From positions 248,001-312,000 of the forward strand of contig JAPJBO010000141.1 of the NCBI GenBank assembly GCA_030068145.1: a stretch of 64,000 bases of DNA, written 5' to 3'. A program made the translations under genes and the position numbers. The notes below the pieces were generated by a model. That model made no database searches. It saw nothing but the letters and a program-made list of their open reading frames with translations, and was not told where the DNA came from. Position 1 is the first letter of the stretch; the number at the start of each line of letters is the position of its first letter. Source of the stretch: Diplonema papillatum. Taxonomy: Eukaryota; Euglenozoa; Diplonemea; Diplonemida; Diplonemidae. This document shows, piece by piece, positions 40,773-51,416 of the stretch.

Positions 40773-40970
40773 TCACGACGACGACCAGTCAACCGCCCAG
40801 ATCCTCCATCGCTTTCGGCATGCAGCGAGCCGATTGTTGACAACGGCCTTCTCCGCCTCCTTCGTCACTGGAATTTCTTCTAACAGGATACTCAGCGGCT
40901 TCAGCGCCCTGATTCTCAAACCGTTGCCCTCAGATCGTCGAGTGACGTTCGACTCTTGCCTGGTAGCCAT
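40773..40970 (-). pseudogene. Tandem partial duplicate 2 of the DAHP synthase 5' end
   Basis: It starts MATRQESNVT. The segment after the first ten codons is diverged, then RIRALKPLSILLEEIPVTKE follows and the same shifted tail as in duplicate 1 (ACRKRWRIWAVDW). The shared shift shows that duplicates 1 and 2 derive from one damaged copy. Between them lies the shared spacer (GGTTGTTGTTCTGTTCAAGC). Confidence 0.9.
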
Positions 40971-41736
40971 TGTTCTGTTAAAATTGCCGTAGTTTGCACA
41001 TTTGGTGCTGTCTGCGAGAGTAGACGAAACCACCTCTTAACTGTCTTCGCTCTGCCCCTACCTGCGATGAGTTTGTGCCCTGCGTCGACGACAGAATGGT
41101 GAAAAAAAGAAAACCCAGTTTTGTGCTGTCACAGGACCCATTATTACCCGCGCTCGTTGTGGAATTTCTTTCTATTTCGGGGGGAGGGGGATGGGGGAGA
41201 GGGTCTTTAGTTGGGGGGTGGGTGGAGAGGGATGGGGGGTTGCCTTCATTTTTATTTTTCGTTTATTTCGTACAAATGCGGGTTGGGTAAGGGGGCGGTG
41301 ATGGGAAGGGGGGGGGGGGGGTCGGGGAGATGGATCGATTTCCGTATAGTGGCACGGGACTCCGTGTTGTGATGAACCGGGAACATCATGGTAGACAAGA
41401 ACTTTTACATAAGCGCCAGCTTGGAAGGAAATGTTCGACAACAACTGCCAGACAAAGAACCGAAGGGCGATCCCAAGTGCTGTAACTACCGAACCACGTG
41501 TTGAACGGACGTGAGGTCATGCGGGTCTACCCCAACACGACAAATCACACAAACACAACAGGTCAAATGGTGTAAGCGAAGAACACGATTTGTGTTTGTA
41601 TTGTATTTTCCCCTCTACCTCTATATTTCATACCTTCCATTCGGAGTCAAAGCAGCTGCGTCGAGTATTTTCAAACAGGGTGCTGGGCGGGATGCTACGG
41701 GTGGAGGGTCTGAGTTATTTGACACGCGTCTGCCTG
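40971..41736. other. Upstream of the DAHP synthase array; G-rich low-complexity sequence
   Basis: Strong G-runs occur at 41180-41335, including GGGGGGGGGGGG near 41310. They could form G-quadruplexes on the plus strand. At 41440-41660 a segment resembles 24360-24600 in inverted order (near 41480-41550 CTACCGAACCACGTGTTGAA versus 24540). No gene is recognised. Confidence 0.45.
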
Positions 41737-41872
41737 TCAAAAAGAACAGGCGTGTGTTTGTTTGTACGTGCCGGGGAAAATTAGCCTGCCAGTGATTGAT
41801 AGTGAGTGAATATGATCGTTAGGCTAATCTTCCCCCAAACACGCTGCCAGCGTTCTCTTTTCGTGTTTACAA
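41737..41872 (+). repeat. Family H repeat, inverted relative to 57780-57913
   Basis: It contains ATTGATAGTGAGTGAATATG, ATCGTTAGGCTAATCTTCCC and CACGCTGCCAGCGTTCTC, the reverse complement of 57780-57913. At 57830-57895 the unit carries its own inverted repeat (GAAGATTAGCCT / AGGCTAATCCTC). Confidence 0.75.
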
Positions 41873-42347
41873 AGCATTGTGACCACGAAAAAAAACACGG
41901 CCGTTCTTTGACCCTGCTACTGTTCGACACAGCATGCCTCCCTCGGAATTATTGTTTAGTATTCGACATATCGAATAATAACACAGGTGATATCATTCGA
42001 CCCGACCCTTTACGGGACCATGATGCATCTCTCCGGAGGCAGGATCCAGGTCACCTCAATTTAGAGTTGTTTCGTATTGTAAGAAGCCTGATGATACCTC
42101 AGCGTTGTTTGAGGTTCAAAGGTGCGATGTTTCAGAGTTTCCGGTTGACCATTGAGGCTGGGAGTCGGGTAGTGAAGGGAGTGTGGGCACATTCGCGCAC
42201 TTTAACTTTCGTGAGCCAAGGTTGCGACGAACGCGACCGAACACCTAGTGAACACCGAACTAAGAATTTCCACGCGCGTCGTTCACTAGACTGTTGCTAA
42301 AAGTGAAAAGCTCGTTGGTGTTACTATTCAGTTTCCAGAGTGAAAAG

Positions 42348-42698
42348 TTCTTGTCTACCACGTGGCACCGCTACCCCACGGGAGAGTAAATCGTGGAAAG
42401 TCGCAACAAATAGCGACGGATGAGAGAGAGAGAGAGAGGGGGGGGGAGGGAGAAGGTAGGAAGGCCGAACGTGAGTCTGGGAGCAGAAAGCAAGCGAAGT
42501 GGAGCGTGGCGGTCGTGTCAGAGGAGAAGCTCTTGAAATATAGGGCTTGCTGGGGGGGTGGGGAGAATCTTGGTTAATGTTTTGACAGAACGCGGGTCTC
42601 GCATGCACGCTTGACGCTGGCATCAAGACTTCTCCGTACTTCTTTAGCAGTACTGCCCTGAACATTAAACTAAGAACTACGATTAATGTTTAGGCACA
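42348..42698 (+). repeat. 351-bp tandem duplication, unit 1
   Basis: It starts GTTCTTGTCTACCACGTGGC. Unit 2 (42699-43049) follows directly and differs by only a handful of substitutions. Each unit ends in family T-like sequence (GATTAATGTTTAGGCACA). The mirrored frames in both units are not supported as genes. Confidence 0.95.
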
Positions 42699-43049
42699 GT
42701 TCTTGTCTACCACGTGGCACCGCTACCCCACGGGAGAGTAAATCGTGGAAAGTCGCAACAAATAGCGACGGATGAGAGAGAGAGAGAGAGGGGGGGGGAG
42801 GGAGAAGGTAGGAAGGCCGAACGTGAGTCTGGGAGCAGAAAGCAAGCGAAGTGGAACGCGGCGGTCGTGTCAGAGGAGAAGCTCTTGAAATATAGGGCTT
42901 GCTGGGGGGGTGGGGAGAATCTTGGTTAATGTTTCGACAGAACGCGGGTCTCGCATGCACGCTTGACGCTGGCATCAAGACTTCTCCGTACTTCTTTAGC
43001 AGTACTGCTCTGAACATTAAACTAAGAACTACGATTAATGTTTAGGCAC
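42699..43049 (+). repeat. 351-bp tandem duplication, unit 2
   Basis: Second copy of the 351-bp unit. The few differences include GTGGAACGCGGCGG for GTGGAGCGTGGCGG and TTTCGACAG for TTTTGACAG. The very low divergence marks a recent duplication. Confidence 0.95.
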
Positions 43050-43239
43050 AGTACTGTCTGCCTTTCGTGGGGGCCGAAGGCTGTGGATTCCCGCGCGGGA
43101 GCCTGTTTCGCTTTCCACAGCCTTCATCTTTCGTTACTACTTTTTCGCGCTCTTCTCTTTTGACTTTGGCCCAACTCTCTCGATAATATCGATCCCGCCC
43201 TGTACTCTTATAAAGGGATTCCTTCACAAAATGCAGTAG

Positions 43240-43345
43240 ACACTAGTGAGAATCACTAGTCAGAATATTTGACCACTATAGAAAGAATGACTAGTCTTTG
43301 TGACTAGTCACGCCAAATCAGTAGTGATATGACTAGTCAGAACCC
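43240..43345. repeat. Cluster of ACTAGT palindromes
   Basis: Within about 105 bp the motif GACTAGTCA or a variant occurs at least six times on both strands. It may be a decayed inverted-repeat element or a protein-binding cluster. Confidence 0.5.
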
Positions 43346-43631
43346 CCGAGGGTTTCTTTGCAACGGAGCAGGTGGGGTTATCCAAAAGAGAAAAGAGGGA
43401 GAAAGAGAAGGGCCTCTGGTTTCGGACGCGGGGTCAACGCAGTGGACCGATCAAGATCACTCAAAGAAGTGGGGGTGGGCAGAGGGAGAAAATCTTAGTT
43501 AGTAGGGGGGGTGGTGCAAAAAGAGGGGAAGCCGTGGCATGCCAGGGGTTGCAACCCTTATCACGACGCGCCCTCTTGAAAGCGTTAAAAGCATTCGCAA
43601 AGGGGGTGGGAACTTTGTTTAATGTTACTAC

Positions 43632-43740
43632 GAGCCAATTCACCCCCCTGCCTGATCGAACGTTGTCGAGCGTTGTAGTTTAGATTAGAATGCAAAGAAT
43701 CTGCGGCGACAATCCGCATCGGAATCGAGTCGAGTAAAGC
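43632..43740 (+). repeat. Family E related repeat
   Basis: It joins the CCAATTCACCCCCCTGCCTG and CGAGCGTTGTAG motif (also at 3318 and 48606) to the GATTAGAATGCAAAGAATCT core found at 10803-11400, 48678 and 56321. Confidence 0.65.
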
Positions 43741-43829
43741 GCTGTAGCACGTAGTCGAGTTTAGCAGAGTGCCTCCGAGCATGACGTTTCAGATTCGTGT
43801 GAGTTCGATCAAAGTAACATCAAAGAGTG

Positions 43830-43990
43830 AGCCGCTCCGTCCCTATCTCTTGAAACTGCATCGAAGTGCCTGCCGCTGTTAATCGCAGTGAATCACGGTC
43901 CACCACGGTCCACCACGGTCTATCAGGTCCATCCGAATTGCCCGGTGCTGTATTCTTCGGTCTATCACGGTGTATCAAGAGGGGATGGAC
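43830..43990 (+). repeat. Family I repeat, inverted relative to 11530-11690
   Basis: From CCGTCCCTATCTCTTGAAAC to GGTGTATCAAGAGGGGATGG. Here the CGGTCCACCA unit is repeated locally. Confidence 0.75.
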
Positions 43991-44119
43991 ACAACATATC
44001 CCCTGACCGCGGTGTTTTGCGCACACTCGTCCTACGTCGCACAGGTTTCGCTCGTGACCATCATATTACCAACAGGAGAGGTAGTGATCCTTCCGTCCTC
44101 CTGGAGCTCAAGAGCTTCC

Positions 44120-44200
44120 AGGAGGGGAGGACCCCCTTTCCTATATTGGGCATGACCCCTTTTCCCGAACTGGGGGGGTCGGCGACGCGCACGCGTCCCC
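44120..44200 (+). repeat. Family K repeat, inverted relative to 51896-51970
   Basis: CCCCCTTTCCTATATTGGGC, ATGACCCCTTTTCCCGAACT and GGTCGGCGACGCGCACGC recur as the reverse complement inside the inverted-repeat element at 51417-52485. A C-run follows here. Confidence 0.8.
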
Positions 44201-45285
44201 CCCCCCCCCCCCCCTCGCCCCCCCCTCCCCCCCTACAGTTGCCTGTAGGGAGAGAGAGGAGAGAGAGAGGAGAGAGAGCAGCGCACGAGAGTCACCTGGC
44301 TTACCCAACTGGAGAGGTAGTGATCCGCGCGTTCCGAAGTTTTTCGGGGAACGCTTTGCGTGTGCAGAGCGCGGTGGTGCTGCACCACTGGAGGACCATC
44401 TTTTTTAAAAAGCGATTTGAGGAAGGTTGCAGTCCAGTTCGCAACGCGCGGGGCTCCTTGAGGGTTTTCTACCACCTACCTTTACAGAGAAGTAGCTTCA
44501 AATACCTCATGTTGCGCCAACACAACATCCACAAAAAACTGCAAAGCCAGTGCTCGTCGAGAGCCCCCGCACATGCTCTGTGCAGAACTTGCTTCGGTTT
44601 ATTCTTTGCTTTGCGGGGGTCGTTATTAGAGATCGAAGCTACTTCCCTGACGCTGTTTAGAAAAAGAAAAGACCAAAAAGAAGAAAAGGGCGCGATGTTT
44701 TGTTTGGAGTACAAATTGTACGTGCCGGCCAAAAAAAAAAAAAAAAAATAGATCAGCGGTTCAAGAATTCAGTCTCTCGGGCAGAGGGGCCCGCGCGCAC
44801 TCACTCACCCACGAAACGCCGCACTCTCTACGAATTGTACTTTGCCACTCCGTGCGACAAGGACGTGGTGCCAGCGTCTTCGAGAATGTGGTGCGCAAGC
44901 GAAATCCCCCCCACACGCACGCGCGACTGTGAATTTACCCCACCCTCCCTCCCCAACGACAGCACTGTGTCAAACTGGCCCACCCGAAGGCGGTTGATTC
45001 CTTTTAGGCAGGCGTTCTCTGTCAGCGGAAGTTGTTTGGAATAGTTCTTTTTTGGGTTTTTTTTTTTTTTTTTTTTGCTTGAAACCGACGATCCTGTGTT
45101 GGATTATAGACTTAGCTATTTTCTTCAGGTTCGACGACAGCATGTGTCAGACCATCCCAACTCGAAGGCAGTTGGCTCCGCTTGGCAGGTCCTCTCTACC
45201 GGCGGAAGTTGTTTGGGAGTACTTTTTTTAAAAGAAAATTGACTTTCAGGGTGTTGTAAGAAGCGCTTCTTGGGTTTTGAACGAG
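44201..45285. other. Intergenic, no gene recognised
   Basis: It has C-rich and poly(A)/poly(T) runs (44730-44748 and 45056-45076). Around 44963-45030 and 45140-45210 are diverged copies of a CAACTCGAAGGCAGTTG-type motif that also occurs near 17657 and 46568. The long plus-strand frame here has no family resemblance. Confidence 0.4.
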
Positions 45286-45497
45286 GGGATTGCAAGAACG
45301 TGCTTGGAATGGGTATGTGCTCAACACCGCACTGGTCCCGTCTGCACCATGTTTCGGTCCTTTAAGCCACGGACACACAATAAGGCGGACCATCATCAGC
45401 GCGGAACCGGCGTGCCTGCAGACTGGACAGCGGTGTGAGTCTGGTTCGTCAGGCGGCTGTTCGTAGCTCGTCACAGCCAGGACCACCCGTGCTATAC
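45286..45497 (+). repeat. Family C dispersed repeat, long copy 2
   Basis: Nearly identical to 28006-28216 along its whole length, with small indels such as CACACAATAAGGCGG for CACATAAGGCGG. Confidence 0.85.
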
Positions 45498-45553
45498 CAG
45501 AGCACAGGCGAATCCGTCACGGGGAGAAGGCCCTTACAACCGTGTCTGGGCAA

Positions 45554-45937
45554 TCAGTTAAAAAAGTCAGGACACTCGCCCTGATGGTGACTGCGACTCG
45601 CTAGGCAGCACTGACTTGTCTTCTTTTTATGTGGCAATCTGCGAAGTAAACTCCGCAGAGGGGGGGGTGGTTTTCTTCCAGGTTTTGGAATGTTGATCTC
45701 ATGGGGCAGCACTGGTGCAGCAGGAGAGTCAATATTTGCGTACTTGGAATGGTAGCGGGACCTGTGCACACCAAGAGGAGCAGACTTGCCCTTTCTCTTA
45801 ACGTGTGTTGTTTTTTTCCACCCTTTTGAAAACGGTCGTCTGCGCTTTTTGGGCTTCGTGGGGTCACCGCGCTCTTCTTTCAGTAGCCCGGAGGGCCTTC
45901 TGTTTCGAAGTAGGTATGCCCTTCGACCCTCTACCAC
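45554..45937 (-). CDS. Hypothetical basic protein, unsupported by homology
   Basis: 127 codons, rich in Lys, Arg and Pro (KPKKRRRPFSKGWKKTTHVK, DSPAAPVLPHEINIPKP). The composition is smoother than in neighbouring frames, which is the only reason to list it. No domain is recognised and no intron or partner is visible. It could be an element-encoded basic protein or chance. Confidence 0.2.
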   Translation of the reverse strand: MVEGRRAYLLRNRRPSGLLKEERGDPTKPKKRRRPFSKGWKKTTHVKRKGKSAPLGVHRSRYHSKYANIDSPAAPVLPHEINIPKPGRKPPPPLRSLLRRLPHKKKTSQCCLASRSHHQGECPDFFN

Positions 45938-46196
45938 GCGATAGATTTTGACCGAGATTGCTCAGGGGCTGACCGGGGCATGATCGCGTAAGACTGAAAA
46001 CCGACCGAGATTTGCTGAGGGTTGGTCGAGGATGACACCGGCCCAGCGGAGGGAAAAAGCTGTGTCCATGCTTATATTGCAGGTGCGCTATAGAAATACC
46101 TGGTGCTGGTGGATTTCGCGGTGTACCGTTGCCGGGTGCTCAGTTCTGATGGGTGGCTGGGCAAGCGTGGCTACCTGTTTGTGCGCTCTTTTTTCA

Positions 46197-46495
46197 ACCT
46201 GTTTTCTTCATTGGCTGAAAGTATCAAGGGCGGCCCGTGTAATGACTTGCTCGTCAATGAGCAGAAAGTAGCGACAGTCACCGATTGTGGCACAGCTGCC
46301 TGACCCGTTTTCTTCATTGGCTGCCCAATGGCTTGATTGACAATGAGCACAAACGCTGCAGGAAGTAGCGACAGTCACCGGTTGTGGCACAGCTACCTTA
46401 CCCGTTTTCTTCATTGGCTGCCCAATGGCTTGCTTGACAATGAGCACAAACGCTGCAGAAAGTAGCGACAGTCACCCATGGTGGCACAGCTACCT
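46197..46495 (+). repeat. Tandem repeat of about 96-100 bp, three degenerate copies
   Basis: The block GTTTTCTTCATTGGCTG repeats from about 46200, 46308 and 46404, each followed by AATGAGCA..AGTAGCGACAGTCACC and TGGCACAGCTACC. The first unit is the most diverged. Confidence 0.85.
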
Positions 46496-46624
46496 TCTGG
46501 CAGACACGCTTACCTCCCGCGGTGCGAACTTCGCAAGTCTGTTTCTTCCCACCGGCAGCAAGTGTCAGACTCAGCCCACCGGCGGCGGTTAAGTCCTTCA
46601 GGCAGGTTGTCTCTACCGGCGGAA

Positions 46625-47244
46625 GTTGCTTGGGTCCTTCTTTTTAGAGTGAAAGTTCGCTTGAAACTCCGGGGTTTTAAAGTCTCCGGATGACCTTCGT
46701 CGTTATGGAAAGATATCCTTTGTGCTCTGAGTGTCGTAAGAGTGGTGGTTACACGAGGTAAGAGGATCGGTGGGTACCTTAGTTGTTGGTCATTGGTGGT
46801 TTCGGCCTTAGTTTTTGTGATTAGCAGTTCTTTTAAGTACATGAACCACATGGATTAGCATGCACTCGTGATGTTTGTTTAGCAGAGAGCTTGCTTGAAA
46901 ATCCTTGAGGATGTTTATCATGATTATGATCACTGCTATGCCTCTTCATATGGTATGCCACGTGTGAAAGTGGGTCGTGTAAAGCAGGGCCCTTGCGTGA
47001 GGAACCCGCATCTTTTTTTGTCTATCGGTAGAGAGCTGCGACGCAGACCTGCTAATACTCTCCTCTCCTTCTGTATTTGCCGTCTCCTTCAGACTCCACG
47101 TTGAGAGAATCCTTCATCGTCGATGATCTTCGTGTGGTTCGTCACACTTCCATCCGCGAGAACAAGAGCAAATAAATGTTTTGAGGGAGCGAAGCTGTTC
47201 GCATTTTCGTTATTTGTCGGAAAGTATCAGTTCTTCTAAGATAA
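46625..47244. other. Intergenic, no gene recognised
   Basis: At 46644-46694 is the TTTTTAGAGTGAAAGTTCGC and TTTTAAAGTCTCCGG motif, dispersed in several places. Nothing else is recognised. Confidence 0.4.
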
Positions 47245-47890
47245 GAAACACTCGACGGGCTGCTTCGTTTCGAAGGAAGCAAGAGGGAGGAGACCCCCTA
47301 CAACTACAAAACGGGTCTTTTTTTAGAGTTGAACAAGGCAACCCCTGCTCAACTTCGTCGACCCGGAAACAGCCTAACCGGCCCGGAAAGTCCGCACCGC
47401 GAAAGCGAGCGGGAATTGAACTTGCCTTGGAAATGACTAGTTTGGCCACATCCTCATCATCGTTGACTCTTCGCCTGCCTTGATGGCACTTGCACCTTAA
47501 AGAACTCAATGCTCAACTTGTGGAACGTGGGGGGCCCAAGACTACACTGCACGTCGGTCACAAACAGTCCCGGACATGGCTAGCCATAACCCATAACGAA
47601 AGCATGCACTAAATATACAACCCGTGACCATATAGCCCTTTCTTGCTCTAAGAGAACCCATTCATGAACGGTCACACGGAGACCCTAAAACCCCGGAATT
47701 TCAAGCGAACTTTAACTCTACAAAGCGGGTCTTTTATTTAGAGTTAAAGATCGCTTACACCCGCCACTAAACCCAGATGCACCCTTGTTTCGTGTGGGCT
47801 ACAGCACATCTTCCTCCTCCATTTGAAATTTCGTAACTAGCAGCCTCCTCAAGTATTTCCTACTAAGCAACTGCGTACACAAAAAAGAAA
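47245..47890 (+). repeat. Family A copy 5, split by an insertion
   Basis: The 5' part (CACTCGACGGGCTGC to AAACGGGTCTTTTTTT, 47249-47328) and the 3' part (TACACCCGCCACTAAACCCA to CAACTGCGTACACAAAAAAG, 47750-47888) are separated by about 390 bp. The insert ends in a reversed copy of the dispersed GGTCACACGGAGACCC / AGCGAACTTTAACTC motif. Confidence 0.75.
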
Positions 47891-50037
47891 ACAGTGACGG
47901 CTGGAACAGCATAATATTCTTCCGGAGAGGGTAAGCCTGCTCACAGCACAGGCTGATCCCTCGTTCCCGATGCGCACAGAACAAGAAAAGGGTGTGCACC
48001 CCGGGCGTTGCTTGCAAAAAAGCGGGGAAAAAAGGGTTCCTCGCTCCGCCAAGTTAACCGACAGCGCCACGTAGTTGACATGCACGGTGGGGTCCCCCCA
48101 GCCTCGTGAAGCTGCAGCTACAAGCAAGAGCGTGAGCGGTTGTGTGAGGGAGTGAGAGGCCCTGTTTCACAGTATATCACTAGTCGGTTAATATTAATCT
48201 TCTAAGACTAGCGTCTTGTACGACTAAAGAAGCGGGTGTCACACCCGCTTTTCTGGCTTGGATTGACACGCGTTTTGGTTGTAGCACACACCCGCTTTTC
48301 GGGTGTGACTTGGGCACACCCTCTTTTGCTTCAGCTTTTGAGGCTGGACCTCACCGTGTGTGGCACGCGCGTCGATCGATTCGTAGAAAGGAAGGCTGGG
48401 TTCACACACTCACACACACAACGACCCCCCACATAAGAAAATGCAGGATTCAGTTTCGCAGTGAGCGCCAGACGTAACGCCGGCCCCGGGAGGGCTCTGG
48501 CCAAGGCCAGAGGCTCGCCGCGAACAGGGGAAAAACACCCCGACGCGGGAAGGAGTGGAGCCCACAAGTTCACATCTCGACGGCCGGACTCCCCCACCCG
48601 CTTGCCTGAGCCAATTTCGCCCCTCTCCCCTACCCCGATCAAACGTTGTCGAAACGTAGCCGTTGGGATCCGTTGAGGTTAGAAGGCAGAGTATATCGGT
48701 AGCGATGGCCGGCATTATCCCGACTGGGCGACTACCCCTTCGATCGTACCGTGTCGTGGGATTAGAATACAAAGAATCCGCTGTTGTGAATGCAATGAAT
48801 CTACTGTTTTGAGAGTTGCGAGGAGCCGGCCTTCTGAAGATACCGAAGAGCGACGCTTTGAGACTGGCTTGTAGCCGGTGGTTCGTTTCCTTTCTTTCTT
48901 TCCCCCCTTCCTGCGCCTCTTGACCTATCTCCATCTCACAGCATGCTAAATACAGGATGCCTGAGGCAGATTTCGTAAGGTGAAATAGTCAAAACCCCCT
49001 TGGGTGAAGTTGTGGGGCAGAAAACGTGAATGTTGCGGGGGTTTTAGATTGGAAGCTCATGGGGGGTTTGTTTTTTGGGGGGAAAATGCTTCATGGGTTT
49101 GAAGAGCGCGTGGTGCTTGCACCACTGAGGCCAGGTTATATAACCGCGGATTTAGTGAAGGATTGTTCAGGAAACGGTCGCGAGCGAAACCCCGCAGGGG
49201 TAAAAAGGAAGCCCGGGTTGGGGAGGGTGGTGGGTTTGGTGCGTAGTATTCTGGGGGGGGGGGGAGGGATTTCGGCCCCAGAAGGAAAAACACGTAACCC
49301 CACCATGAAGAGACCACTTTAGAGGGCGCCTGAGCTGTAGCTTAGTCACCGTACAGTGAAAGGGCGAAATATATGAAATACAGGGCAGGGTACGGTCGTA
49401 GGGGGAGTGAGCTCGATCGGTGGGGGAAAGCTTTTCTCGGGACAGCGAGGTTGACTAAATCCATTATAAAACACCTGCAGTTCTTACTGCATCACCACGT
49501 GCGTGCCTGCTGTCCGAACCGAAAGTTTACTTCTTTGTTCTTTTGGTTTCCAGCACCAAGATGGTTGGCAGTGCACACGATTATATCGATTCGCGTCACA
49601 GGACTGGACTTCTGCTTGCTCTGCGTGCCTGATGTCTGATAAAGCCCGACTGTCCAGGCAGTCTAACAGACTGGGGTTTCTTCCCGTGTTTTAGACCGTT
49701 TTGACCGTTTTCTGACCTTTCTTTTTTCAGAGTTTTTTCTGTCTTCTTTTTTTTTTCTTTTTCATAATGTCTCATCACCCATTTTCGCCCCGGTTCTGTC
49801 TCTTTTCACTGCTCTGGATGGTTGAAGAATGCACGTGTCGATCGGTTCGATGATTGGCGAGTATGGCTGTGACAGCGCCTTGTTGCATTCTTAGACTGGA
49901 ATTGTGGGTGTGTCACTCCAGGTTCTAAGACTCGTGCCAGGGTGGGGCGGCCTTAGACCGCTTTTTCCTTCATTTTCTTCTTTTTTTTGTTTTTGCATTG
50001 TTTAGTTTGGTTTTTGGGCGTTGTTGGGTGTTTAAGA
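47891..50037. other. Intergenic, no gene recognised
   Basis: It contains a short palindrome (AGCGGGTGTCACACCCGCTT, 48231-48250), a family E related block at 48600-48790 and G-rich stretches near 49250. Open frames do not resemble proteins. Confidence 0.4.
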
Positions 50038-50349
50038 CACGGCGGACTCCCCCGCCGGATGGGGGAGTGTTTGTGCGGTCGTTTGCGCGATGTCACTCTC
50101 CCGCATTGCGGGAGTGGCACTCCGCAATGCGGGAGTCCCACACCCGCATTTATAGGCAAAATGAATGAATACAAGGAAAGTGAGGCACTTCCGCATCATA
50201 TGCCGTGCTCTGAAAGCCAACCTGTAGTGAGCTCAACAAATGGGCACCTGGGGAGTTGCCGCTTCACTTTTGTCGCAATGCGGGAGTGGCGCTCCCGCAC
50301 TTTTTCACTCCCGCATTCACTCCCCCAACCGGTGGGGGAGTCCGCCGTG
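50038..50349. mobile_element. 312-bp foldback/MITE element with inverted ends
   Basis: The ends CACGGCGGACTCCCCC (50038-50053) and its reverse complement (50334-50349) match. They are extended by CCGG..TGGGGGAGTG on each side and by inner subrepeats of CCGCAATGCGGGAGT. The ends are internally palindromic too. No clear target-site duplication was found. It cannot encode a protein. Confidence 0.8.
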
Positions 50350-51105
50350 GAGTAATATGGGGGGGGGGGTGGGGGGGGCAGAAAAGAAGGGGCGGCCTCG
50401 GCCTCGAAGACTCAAGTTTCTTTATCGAGGAGCAGAGGTGTTTTTTTTAAAGGGGGGGGGGGGGGGCAGGGATTATTCTAATCCCCGAAATTCGGGAAAT
50501 TCATGGTTAAAAACTGTAGCATCAGTGGCTTATATATGGGTCTGGTGCTCGGACCAAGTCCGAGCAACAAAAAAAAAAAAGCACAGAATGCCCTGGCTGA
50601 GGGGCCCAGTAGTAATGCTACAGTACAGCAGTCACACTAGCAGTACACAGCACCGGTTACTGCACCTTTGGATCATCGTTGAAGCAACGTACAGCCTCAA
50701 TTTTGGAACCTGCGACTGGCCCAATAGCTTGAAAAAAATTTCCGCGCCTGCGGCGCTGGTATTTCTGGCTTGTGTATTGTTTCATGACGTGTTGCCAAGA
50801 AAGCGAAGACCGCGGCTGTCCGCCCTGCTGTTGCAGATTACTGCCAAGTGTTCTTGAATGATCCCGGCACACTGCTAAAGTACCTCAGCACCTTCTTCGC
50901 ATGGCTCTTTTACTTCCGAAGGACAGTCTCTGTGATGGACAGTAGTGACAACCACAAAGAGGTGCACCCTGTCGGATACACAAACGTGCAGTTGTGCCGC
51001 AACTGGGATTTTTAGTAACTCCGAGCAACTTTTGGACAGTTACGCGGGAGGAATTTTATATATAAGGCCCTGTGTAGCATGGCCGGAGAAAAGAAGAATC
51101 CACGT
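50350..51105. other. Intergenic, no gene recognised
   Basis: G-runs occur at 50359-50378 and 50450-50468. A run of A follows at 50569. No gene or repeat family is recognised in the rest. Confidence 0.4.
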
Positions 51106-51370
51106 TGCGCGAGCTTTTTGAATGGCCTGTAAGCCTGGTATGCGACCTTCGTGGGCGTGTTGCTGCTTCGCCACTTTGTTGTAGACCCCACTTGTGGGTC
51201 CTGCAGCCTCGGCCTTGCAACACGAAAGGTTTTCACCAGAAACTCCTGTGGTTAAAAAACCTTTTTTAACCGGCCGGTTTTGAGAACATTTTTTGTGTTC
51301 CCGGCGATTTTTTTTTTTTTTTTTTGGTTAAAAAAATAATTTTTTAACCATGCAGGATAATCCCTGGGAG
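51106..51370 (+). repeat. Family F repeat, copy 1
   Basis: GAATGGCCTGTAAGCCTGGT, ATGCGACCTTCGTGGGCGTG and CACCAGAAACTCCTGTGGTT are shared with 57568-57962. The unit ends with two GGTTAAAAAA..TTTTTTAACC hairpins and CATGCAGGATAATCCCTGGG. Confidence 0.85.
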
Positions 51371-51416
51371 GGGGGGTCGTTGTTATTGGTGCTGGTTTTG
51401 AGGGATAAGAAAAAGG

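Noticed and set aside
42324-43017. Paired 113-115 residue minus-strand frames
   Set aside because: They are the same frame in both units of a 351-bp duplication; low complexity and no homology.
43888-44751. 287-residue plus-strand frame
   Set aside because: It runs through family I, family K, a C-run and a poly(A) tract; the frame is accidental.
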